Shown in pieces: positions 17,843-24,311 of a DNA stretch of 64,000 bases (positions within the stretch are counted from its first letter, which is position 1; every line of letters begins with the position of its first letter). The notes beneath the pieces are model-generated. The model was not told the origin of the DNA and made no database searches. It saw only the letters and a program-made list of their open reading frames with translations. Source of the stretch: Lacrimispora celerecrescens (lineage in GTDB: Bacteria > Bacillota > Clostridia > Lachnospirales > Lachnospiraceae); assembly GCF_000732605.1 (NCBI RefSeq), contig NZ_JPME01000012.1, forward strand, positions 186,001 to 250,000. The letters are read 5' to 3'. The position numbers and the translations under genes were made by a program.

Positions 17843-18762
17843 TGAAAAAAATAGTAATATCCGAAGAATTTGATCCCTATTTTAATATCGCAGCAGAGCA
17901 TCAGCTATTTTTATCCTCTGAGGAAGATATTCATTTATTTCTATGGCAAAACGATTCTTCTGTGATTATAGGAAGAAACCAGAACCTATACGCAGAATGT
18001 GATTTGACTTACTTAAAGGAACATGGCATAAAAGCAGTCCGCAGGTTTTCCGGGGGCGGGGCAGTGTATCATGACAAAGGCAATGTTAATTTTACCTTTA
18101 TTACAAAAGAGGCATCAGCCAACCAGGACCATTTTATCAGGCTCATACAATCTGCCATGCAACGGCTTGGGATCGACTGTGAATTTAGCGGCAGAAATGA
18201 CTTATTATACAAAAACCGAAAATTTTCCGGTCATGCTTATTATACGGACGGCGATCATTTCATGTATCATGGTACGGTACTGGTCAATGTAAACTTTGAA
18301 CAGTTGGAACATGCCCTTACACCGTCCAAAATGAAGTTAAAGTCCAAAGGAGTCGAATCAGTAAGGAGCCGAGTCATAAATCTATCGGAAATAAACAGTG
18401 AAATCACTGCACAGTCAGTGATCCGGGCTTTTATGGAAGCCTTTGAATGCAACCATATGGAAATCATTAATAAAAAGAATTTTCAGCCGCCGTTAGAGAA
18501 TGTTCTTTCATCTGACAATTGGATGTTTGCCCAATCGCCTAAATTTGATGCCCAATTGGAACGCAACTATCCATTTGGAAATATGTCCGTATCTATCTCT
18601 ATCGCTGATGACCTGATTCAAAATGTGAAAATAAACACGGATAGCTTGAAGCTTTATGATTTTAAAACCTGTGAAAAAGGACTGCAGAATACCCACTTTA
18701 ACGAACAGGCGGTATGGGGTTATATCGAGCAGTACCTCTCAAATCATCTTGAATTTTCATAA
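17842..18762 (+). CDS. lplA: Lipoate-protein ligase
   Basis: A 306-residue lipoate-protein ligase A-type enzyme, which adenylates lipoate and attaches it to a lysine of a carrier domain. The family motif RRFSGGGAVYHDKGNVNFTF is intact, as are GRNQN near residue 50, the GRNDLLYKNRKFSGHAYY stretch and the HGTVLVN motif. It is a little shorter than E. coli LplA at the C-terminus. The ATG shares its first base with the TAA of the lpd gene. The most economical reading is that it lipoylates the lipoyl domain of the preceding protein, using scavenged lipoate. Confidence 0.93.
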   Translation: MKKIVISEEFDPYFNIAAEHQLFLSSEEDIHLFLWQNDSSVIIGRNQNLYAECDLTYLKEHGIKAVRRFSGGGAVYHDKGNVNFTFITKEASANQDHFIRLIQSAMQRLGIDCEFSGRNDLLYKNRKFSGHAYYTDGDHFMYHGTVLVNVNFEQLEHALTPSKMKLKSKGVESVRSRVINLSEINSEITAQSVIRAFMEAFECNHMEIINKKNFQPPLENVLSSDNWMFAQSPKFDAQLERNYPFGNMSVSISIADDLIQNVKINTDSLKLYDFKTCEKGLQNTHFNEQAVWGYIEQYLSNHLEFS

Positions 18763-18787
18763 TATCTGGAAAAGACTATGAAAAATA

Positions 18788-18816
18788 TTGTGCACTGGAT
18801 GGTTTTATGTTAATAT
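18788..18816 (+). promoter_or_regulatory. Promoter of the marR gene
   Basis: TTGTGC (18788-18793) and TAATAT (18811-18816) have a 17-base spacer, placing a start near 18823, about 24 bases before the chosen ATG. It gives the regulator a transcript separate from lpd-lplA. Confidence 0.5.
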
Positions 18817-18846
18817 ATGAAATAAAAAAATCAGATGGTGAATACT

Positions 18847-19281
18847 ATGTTTAATTTAGATGATTGCATCGCCTTTGTTACTTGTAAAGGGGCAAAAGAT
18901 TTAGCGGATTCCTTGGAAAAGAGACTGAATCATTATAATATAACAAGAAGTCAATGGATTGCATTGTATTATATTAAAAATAATAATATGATCACTCAAA
19001 AGCAGTTAGCCGATAAGATGTCTTTAAAAGAGCCTAGTGTTGTCAGGTTATTAGATAAAATGGAACTATATGGCTGGGTTAACCGCATCAGCAGCAATGA
19101 TGACAAAAGAATGAAGTTTTTAGCATTAACCGATAGCGGCAAAGAGATTGAAACAGCTATGCTGGATGTTGCAGAAAAATTTAAATCTGATGTACTTAAC
19201 GGCATATCACCGGAAGATTTGGATGTATTTAAAGCAACGCTTAACAAAATGCTTATAAACATTGAGGATGGTAACAAATAA
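18847..19281 (+). CDS. MarR-family transcriptional regulator
   Basis: A 144-residue winged-helix regulator of the MarR family. The recognition helix region is QLADKMSLKEPSVVRLLDKME, followed by the wing NRISSNDDKRMKFLALTDSG. I chose ATG 18847 because GGTGA lies six bases upstream; the in-frame ATG 18835 has no ribosome binding site. With this start, Cys7 and Cys13 lie in the first helix, close to where the redox-sensing cysteine of OhrR sits, although the alignment is not exact. OhrR-type MarR proteins repress ohr/osmC genes, so this one probably controls the upstream peroxidase module. That link is inferred from position and family. Confidence 0.88.
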   Translation: MFNLDDCIAFVTCKGAKDLADSLEKRLNHYNITRSQWIALYYIKNNNMITQKQLADKMSLKEPSVVRLLDKMELYGWVNRISSNDDKRMKFLALTDSGKEIETAMLDVAEKFKSDVLNGISPEDLDVFKATLNKMLINIEDGNK

Positions 19282-19302
19282 GCATTATAATATAAAACAA
19301 AA

Positions 19303-19331
19303 TTGAAAAAATTTCTCATCTATGTTATGAT
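19303..19331 (+). promoter_or_regulatory. Promoter of the hydrogenase-maturation operon
   Basis: TTGAAA (19303-19308), a 17-base spacer and TATGAT (19326-19331). Transcription would begin near 19338, leaving a leader of about 145 bases that contains a terminator before the first gene. Confidence 0.7.
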
Positions 19332-19406
19332 ACAAACATAGCAGCATCCTGACACGAAAAACACTGTTTGAAGTAGAAGGTTCGGCATATGAGGAGTCTT
19401 TGATTT

Positions 19407-19433
19407 GCCGCGCCTTTATGGTGCGGCTTTTTT
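19407..19433 (+). terminator. Terminator hairpin inside the hyd leader
   Basis: GCCGCGCC (19407-19414) pairs with GGTGCGGC (19420-19427) through one G-T pair around a five-base loop and is followed by six T residues. It lies downstream of the promoter and 49 bases before the first start codon. It could be an attenuator, or the end of a small leader RNA. Confidence 0.72.
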
Positions 19434-19481
19434 GCTTTTATAAAGCATTTATTGCCTGGATAAAAGAACGGAGGAAGAAGC

Positions 19482-19733
19482 ATGGAGACGAGAATCGCCG
19501 TGATCGGCATCGTTGTGGAAGAGGAAGAATCTGTGGAACTGCTGAATGAGATCCTGCATGAATACCGCAAGTATATCATTGGCCGCATGGGGATCCCCTA
19601 TCCGAAAAAGCAGGTAAGCATCATAAGCATAGCTGTGGATGCACCTCAAAGCATCATATCCGCAATGACCGGTAAGATCGGGAAATTAAAGGGAGTCAGC
19701 TCCAAGACGGCCTATCAGGGCGTGAAGATTTAA
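19482..19733 (+). CDS. TM1266-type regulator linked to [FeFe] hydrogenase maturation
   Basis: An 83-residue ferredoxin-like-fold protein of the TM1266 family, annotated in many anaerobes as an iron-only hydrogenase system regulator. The start METRIAVIGIVVEE, the central HEYRKYIIGRMGIPY and SIISIAVDAPQSIISAMTGKIGKL are typical. GGAGG lies before the ATG. It resembles NikR C-terminal-like or ACT-type regulatory folds and has no DNA-binding domain of its own. It precedes hydG by 104 bases and should be co-transcribed. Its biochemical role is not established. Confidence 0.85.
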   Translation: METRIAVIGIVVEEEESVELLNEILHEYRKYIIGRMGIPYPKKQVSIISIAVDAPQSIISAMTGKIGKLKGVSSKTAYQGVKI

Positions 19734-19837
19734 GAAGGATAAGAAAAGAAACAGCTGTTTCAAGGGCAATTGCCTGTGAAATTAATAAACCACTGACGGA
19801 AAAGCAAATGCTGACCCTAAAGAAAGGAAGAATTACT

Positions 19838-21253
19838 ATGTATGATCCAAAATCGCTGAAAGCGGAAGAATTCATTTCCCACGAAGAAATTCTTGAAACT
19901 CTTGATTATGCGAAAAAAAACAAAGACAATGTAGAACTGATTGACCAGATTATTGCAAAGGCTAGGCTGGCAAAAGGTCTGACTCACCGGGAGGCATCTG
20001 TCCTCCTTGCCTGTGATATTCCGGAAAAAATTCAGGAAATCTATGATCTGGCAGAGCAGATTAAAAAGGATTTCTACGGAAGCCGCATCGTCATGTTTGC
20101 CCCTCTTTATCTTTCTAACTACTGCGTAAATGGCTGTACCTACTGTCCATACCACTTAAAAAACAAGCACATTGCCAGGAAAAAACTCTCCCTGGAAGAA
20201 GTGGAGAAGGAAGTCATCGCCCTTCAGGATATGGGACATAAACGGCTTGCCATTGAAGCAGGTGAGGATCCTGTAAATAATCCCATCGAATACATTCTGG
20301 ATTGCGTCAAAACCATATATTCCATCAAACACAAAAACGGCGCCATCCGCCGGGTCAATATAAACATAGCTGCAACCACGGTAGAGAATTACCGGAAGCT
20401 GAAAGAGGCGGAGATTGGAACCTATATTCTCTTTCAGGAAACCTATCATAAGGAAAGCTACGAAAAGCTTCATCCAACAGGCCCCAAGCACGACTATTCC
20501 TACCATACCGAGGCCATGGACCGAGCCATGGAGGGCGGAATTGATGACGTAGGCCTTGGCGTACTTTTTGGTCTGGAGCTGTACCAGTATGAATTTGCAG
20601 GACTTTTGATGCATGCGGAGCATCTGGAGGCAGTTCATGGTGTAGGACCTCATACCATTAGCGTTCCCCGTATCAAAAAAGCCGATGACATTGATCCCGA
20701 TGCCTTTGACAATGGGATTGATGACGAAATCTTTGCAAAGCTTTGTGCACTAATCCGGATTTCGGTTCCTTATACGGGAATGATCGTTTCCACCAGGGAA
20801 AGTCAGAAGGTAAGAGAACAGGTGATCCGCCTGGGGGTATCCCAGATCAGCGGCGGTTCCAGAACCAGCGTGGGCGGCTACCAGGAAGATATCCGTCCTA
20901 CGGATACAGAGCAGTTTGACGTATCGGATCAGCGTTCCCTGGATGAGGTGGTCCACTGGCTCATGGATATGGGCTATATTCCTTCCTTCTGCACAGCGTG
21001 CTACCGGGAAGGGCGTACGGGAGACCGATTTATGAGTCTTTGCAAAAGCGGTCAGATCCAGAACTGCTGTCAGCCCAATGCCTTAATGACATTAAAAGAA
21101 TATTTGATGGATTACGCTTCCGAAGATACGAGAAAAGTCGGTGAGGCATTGATCGCAGCGGAGCTAAACCATATTCCAAAGGAAAAGGTACGTCTGATCT
21201 GTGAAGACCATTTGCAAAAAATAGAAAATGGAATCAGGGATTTCCGTTTCTGA
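19838..21253 (+). CDS. hydG: [FeFe] hydrogenase H-cluster radical SAM maturase HydG
   Basis: A 471-residue tyrosine lyase. HydG cleaves tyrosine to p-cresol and supplies CO and cyanide as an iron synthon for the H-cluster. The radical SAM cluster motif CVNGCTYC places Cys96, Cys100 and Cys103, the same numbering as in well-studied HydG. The auxiliary cluster motif CX2CX22C is seen near the C-terminus (FCTACYREG...QNCC). AAGGAAG precedes ATG 19838; a longer frame from 19808 has no better start. hydF follows; hydE is not in the window. Confidence 0.96.
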   Translation: MYDPKSLKAEEFISHEEILETLDYAKKNKDNVELIDQIIAKARLAKGLTHREASVLLACDIPEKIQEIYDLAEQIKKDFYGSRIVMFAPLYLSNYCVNGCTYCPYHLKNKHIARKKLSLEEVEKEVIALQDMGHKRLAIEAGEDPVNNPIEYILDCVKTIYSIKHKNGAIRRVNINIAATTVENYRKLKEAEIGTYILFQETYHKESYEKLHPTGPKHDYSYHTEAMDRAMEGGIDDVGLGVLFGLELYQYEFAGLLMHAEHLEAVHGVGPHTISVPRIKKADDIDPDAFDNGIDDEIFAKLCALIRISVPYTGMIVSTRESQKVREQVIRLGVSQISGGSRTSVGGYQEDIRPTDTEQFDVSDQRSLDEVVHWLMDMGYIPSFCTACYREGRTGDRFMSLCKSGQIQNCCQPNALMTLKEYLMDYASEDTRKVGEALIAAELNHIPKEKVRLICEDHLQKIENGIRDFRF

Positions 21254-21266
21254 TCCAGCTGCAGAT

Positions 21267-21300
21267 GCCAAAGTCAGGCTGGCTTGACTTTGGCTCTTTG
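21267..21300 (+). terminator. Hairpin between hydG and hydF
   Basis: GCCAAAGTCA (21267-21276) pairs perfectly with TGACTTTGGC (21285-21294) around an eight-base loop, followed by TCTTTG. The T tract is weak, so partial termination or mRNA processing between the two maturase genes is likely. Confidence 0.6.
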
Positions 21301-21337
21301 CCATTGCGTAAAGAAATAGTAGGAAGAGGTGACAGAC

Positions 21338-22534
21338 ATGGGACTTAATGATACACCATCCTCTGAGCGGGTGCACATTGGCTTTTTCGGCCGCCGCAAT
21401 GCAGGAAAATCAAGTGTTGTCAATGCAGTGACAGGGCAGGAACTGTCCGTTGTATCGGAAGTAAAAGGTACTACCACAGATCCTGTTTATAAATCCATGG
21501 AGCTTCTCCCCATGGGACCGGTGGTTATTATTGATACGCCGGGCTTTGACGATGAAGGCGCTCTGGGAGAGATGCGGGTAAGGAAGACAAAGCAGATATT
21601 AAACCGGGCCGATTGTGCGGTCTTAGTTGTGGATGGGGCCGTTGGAAAGACAAAAACGGATGAAGAATTGATCCTTCTGTTTAAGGAAAAGAAGATCCCC
21701 TATGTGGTTGCTTATAATAAATGTGATTTAACCGGGCCACTAAACTATGACGACGGACTTTCTGTCAGCGCATCAGAAGGTCTGTTCATCCATGAATTAA
21801 AAGAACGGATCGGCAGTCTTGTAAACACCGGGGATACAAAAATGAGGATTGTAGGAGATTTGCTGAATCCGTACGACCTGGTGGTCCTGGTGATCCCCAT
21901 TGATGAGGCAGCACCAAAGGGCCGCCTCATCCTGCCCCAGCAGCAGGTGATCCGGGATATTCTGGAGGCCGGTGCCATATCAGTGGCAGTGCGTGATACG
22001 GAGTTAAAGGAGACCCTGGAACGGTTGGGGACCAGACCGGCCCTTGTCATTACGGACAGCCAGGCCTTTGAGCAGGTAAGTAGGGATACGCCGGAAGAGA
22101 TTCTTCTCACATCCTTTTCCATCCTGCTGGCCAGGTATAAGGGCTTTTTAGAGGAGGCCGTGAAAGGAGTGGCTGCCATCGGGGATTTAGAAGATGGGGA
22201 TAAAATCCTGATCTCCGAGGGGTGTACCCATCACAGGCAGTGCGATGACATTGGAACCGTAAAGCTTCCCCGCTGGCTTCGGCAGCATACGGGGAAAGAG
22301 CTCCTCATAGAGACTTCCTCCGGACGGGAATTTCCGGAAGACTTGTCAGCCTATAAGCTGATCATCCACTGCGGCGGCTGTATGTTAAATGAAAGGGAAA
22401 TGGAATACCGGGGAAAGTGTGCGGCGGATGCGAAGGTACCATTTACCAATTATGGAATTGCGATTGCTTATATGAAGGGGATTTTAAAAAGGAGCATAAA
22501 ACCGCTTCCTGATTTGGAAGAGCTGCTGCCTTAA
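21338..22534 (+). CDS. hydF: [FeFe] hydrogenase maturation GTPase HydF
   Basis: A 398-residue scaffold GTPase that assembles the diiron subcluster and delivers it to hydrogenase. The N-terminal G domain has the P loop GRRNAGKSS, switch TTTDPV, DTPGF and NKCD. The C-terminal domain has the [4Fe-4S] ligands: CTHHRQC early and HCGGC late, matching the family pattern CxH...HCxxC. ATG 21338 has AGAGGTG six bases upstream; the in-frame GTG at 21329 would overlap that site. It ends the hyd cluster before the riboswitch-like leader at 22613. Confidence 0.95.
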   Translation: MGLNDTPSSERVHIGFFGRRNAGKSSVVNAVTGQELSVVSEVKGTTTDPVYKSMELLPMGPVVIIDTPGFDDEGALGEMRVRKTKQILNRADCAVLVVDGAVGKTKTDEELILLFKEKKIPYVVAYNKCDLTGPLNYDDGLSVSASEGLFIHELKERIGSLVNTGDTKMRIVGDLLNPYDLVVLVIPIDEAAPKGRLILPQQQVIRDILEAGAISVAVRDTELKETLERLGTRPALVITDSQAFEQVSRDTPEEILLTSFSILLARYKGFLEEAVKGVAAIGDLEDGDKILISEGCTHHRQCDDIGTVKLPRWLRQHTGKELLIETSSGREFPEDLSAYKLIIHCGGCMLNEREMEYRGKCAADAKVPFTNYGIAIAYMKGILKRSIKPLPDLEELLP

Positions 22535-22575
22535 CGGAAGTTGGTGTTAAGAGATCATAAAAATAACCGTCAACA

Positions 22576-22604
22576 TTGACTTACGGATTTATTTATGATA
22601 AGGT
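22576..22604 (+). promoter_or_regulatory. Probable promoter for the decarboxylase leader
   Basis: TTGACT (22576-22581), a 17-base spacer and a weak TAAGGT -10 (22599-22604); an alternative -10 is TATGAT at 22594. The -35 overlaps a short inverted repeat GTCAA-CA-TTGAC that could be an operator. Confidence 0.4.
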
Positions 22605-22612
22605 AAAGACAA

Positions 22613-22765
22613 TCAGATATGGGGGAGTAGTCAGCATGCGCCGGCTAAAGATGGCCTTCTAATTTATCAGCATGCAGTTAAATCAACATCCTGAACAGCA
22701 ATGTTCTGGTTTAATTTGAAAAGACAAGACCTGTGTCCTAATTTAGGGCCGGTGCTTGTCTTTTT
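22613..22765 (+). promoter_or_regulatory. Riboswitch-like leader (yybP-ykoY resemblance) with terminator
   Basis: The leader contains GGGGGAGTAG (22621-22630) and, about 95 bases later, ACAAGACC (22724-22731), the two conserved core strings of yybP-ykoY Mn2+ riboswitches. The bases before the first string (GATATGGG) can pair with those after the second (CCTGTGTC) in eight steps including wobbles, closing the aptamer. Between them are a GCATGC/GCATGC stem and a TTAAA...TTTAA stem. AAAAGACAAG (22719-22728) also pairs with CTTGTCTTTT at 22755-22764 to make an intrinsic terminator, so aptamer and terminator are mutually exclusive. The class assignment is from memory of the consensus; another ion-sensing class is possible. 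Confidence 0.6.
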
Positions 22766-22823
22766 GGTTGTATAGGATGACTTCGCCGATACAAAAGAGT
22801 ACTAGTACGAAGGGAGATTGAAT

Positions 22824-23960
22824 ATGAACTTTTTGCTTTCAGGTATTACCTCTGTCACCGTTCCACAGTTAATCATGTATCTCGTTGGTTTTTTGCTGAT
22901 TTATCTTGCTGTCAAAAAAGGGTACGAGCCATCGCTTCTTCTACCTATGGGATTTGGGGCCATACTGGTCAACTTACCCATGTCCGGCGTGATCGATCAG
23001 ACGCTTCCCGGTATAGGAAATACTCACGGTATTATCCAGTGGTTGTTTGAATCAGGGATCGAAGCTTCGGAGGCACTGCCTCTTCTCCTGTTTATCGGGA
23101 TCGGGGCCATGATTGATTTTGGGCCTCTGTTATCAAACCCTATTATGATGCTGTTTGGTGCAGCAGCCCAGTTTGGTATCTTTTTAACGATTTCCGTAGC
23201 TGTTCTGCTTGGTTTTAACCTTTCTGACGCGGCCTCCATAGGGATCATCGGTGCTGCCGACGGCCCGACCTCTATCCTGGTATCCCAGATCCTTAAATCG
23301 AATTACATCGGACCAATCGCAGTAGCGGCTTATTCCTACATGGCCCTGGTTCCCTTAGTCCAGCCCTTTGCCATTAAGCTGGTTACCACCAAAAAAGAGC
23401 GTATGATCCGTATGCCTTATAATCCGATATCCGTATCCAAAAGGATCAGGATCCTTTTCCCCATTGCAGTTACCATGATTGCCGGATTTGTTGCACCCCA
23501 GTCTGTTTCCCTGGTGGGCTTTCTGATGTTCGGAAACCTGTTAAGAGAATGCGGCGTTTTACACAGCTTATCGGATGCGGCACAGAATATTCTTGCCAAT
23601 CTGATTACCCTGCTCCTTGGAATCACCGTTTCCTTCAGCATGAGGGCGGAAGCCTTTGTAACCTGGCAGACTCTTATTATTCTCGTCCTTGGTCTTGTTG
23701 CCTTTGTATTTGACACCATAGGAGGAGTGCTGTTTGCCAAGTTCATTAATCTATTCCGTAAAAACAAGATCAATCCCATGATAGGCGCAGCCGGTATTTC
23801 AGCTTTCCCTATGTCAGCCCGCGTCGTTCAGAAGATGTCCATTAAAGAAGATCCTACCAATCATTTGTTGATGCATGCCATTGGGGCAAATGTTTCCGGG
23901 CAGATTGCCTCTGTCTTGGCAGGCGGAATTGTATTAAATCTTTTGACCACCTTATTATGA
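22824..23960 (+). CDS. Na+-translocating decarboxylase beta subunit (OadB/GcdB/MmdB family)
   Basis: A 378-residue polytopic membrane protein with about nine to eleven helices. The beta subunit couples decarboxylation of a carboxybiotin carrier to Na+ export. Family signatures include PLLLFIGIGAMIDFGPLL, the region GIIGAADGPTSI containing the functionally important Asp, and MSARVVQKM followed by HLLMHAIGANVSGQI. ATG 22824 has AGGGAG seven bases upstream; the in-frame TTG 22818 is less likely. Neither an alpha (carboxyltransferase) subunit nor a biotin carrier is nearby, only a tiny downstream membrane protein. Substrate (oxaloacetate, glutaconyl-CoA or methylmalonyl-CoA) cannot be decided. 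Confidence 0.9.
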   Translation: MNFLLSGITSVTVPQLIMYLVGFLLIYLAVKKGYEPSLLLPMGFGAILVNLPMSGVIDQTLPGIGNTHGIIQWLFESGIEASEALPLLLFIGIGAMIDFGPLLSNPIMMLFGAAAQFGIFLTISVAVLLGFNLSDAASIGIIGAADGPTSILVSQILKSNYIGPIAVAAYSYMALVPLVQPFAIKLVTTKKERMIRMPYNPISVSKRIRILFPIAVTMIAGFVAPQSVSLVGFLMFGNLLRECGVLHSLSDAAQNILANLITLLLGITVSFSMRAEAFVTWQTLIILVLGLVAFVFDTIGGVLFAKFINLFRKNKINPMIGAAGISAFPMSARVVQKMSIKEDPTNHLLMHAIGANVSGQIASVLAGGIVLNLLTTLL

Positions 23961-24009
23961 CCAGTATCCGCGGGGGGTATCTCTGCTGCCGGATAGAAAG
24001 GAGCCAGCT

Positions 24010-24150
24010 ATGCTAGATAAATTTCTTTTGTCCCTGGGAATTATGTGGAAGGGAATGTTCAGTATATTTTTAGTTATTATCGTTATCACACTTCTTATCA
24101 TGGGCTTTCAGTGGCTTGAAAAAAACTTTTTGGATAAGAAGGAAGAGTGA
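24010..24150 (+). CDS. 46-residue membrane protein, probable small decarboxylase subunit
   Basis: A short frame of 46 residues with AAAGGAG eight bases before the ATG. It has one hydrophobic helix (about residues 15-34, FSIFLVIIVITLLIMGF) followed by a charged tail ending KKEE. Size, topology and position 49 bases after the beta-subunit gene fit the small gamma-like (OadG) subunits that anchor Na+-pumping decarboxylases. It is shorter than classic OadG and lacks a visible metal-binding tail, so the assignment is tentative. Confidence 0.6.
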   Translation: MLDKFLLSLGIMWKGMFSIFLVIIVITLLIMGFQWLEKNFLDKKEE

Positions 24151-24179
24151 TTGACAAATAATCAAACCTGTATTATGAT
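24151..24179 (+). promoter_or_regulatory. Strong promoter for the MATE transporter leader
   Basis: TTGACA (24151-24156), exactly 17 bases, then TATGAT (24174-24179). The -35 box begins at the first base after the stop codon of the small membrane gene. Transcription should start near 24186, giving a leader of about 125 bases. Confidence 0.85.
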
Positions 24180-24205
24180 AGCTCTGGATTTAAATAAATA
24201 ACCTG

Positions 24206-24290
24206 TTCTTTGCCACCGGGTAAAGAATTTTAAGGTGTTCTGAAATATTCCGTTAGGTCGTGGAAGGAATATTTTAAGAACACCTTTTTT
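24206..24290 (+). promoter_or_regulatory. Two-hairpin leader with terminator ahead of the MATE gene
   Basis: The first hairpin has TTCTTTGCC (24206-24214) pairing with GGTAAAGAA (24219-24227) around ACCG. The second has AGGTGTTCT plus AAATATTCC pairing with GGAATATTT plus AGAACACCT (24233-24285), with a 14-base loop (GTTAGGTCGTGGAA) and a run of six T. It ends 21 bases before the MATE start. Being downstream of the TTGACA promoter, it must be bypassed for expression, so it is a probable attenuator or riboswitch expression platform. I do not recognise the class. Confidence 0.65.
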
Positions 24291-24311
24291 ATGTTGAAAG
24301 GAGGAGGTAAG

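Noticed and set aside
24291-24311. ATG 24291 as the MATE start
   Set aside because: It immediately follows the terminator T run and has no ribosome binding site, whereas GGAGGAGG precedes ATG 24312.
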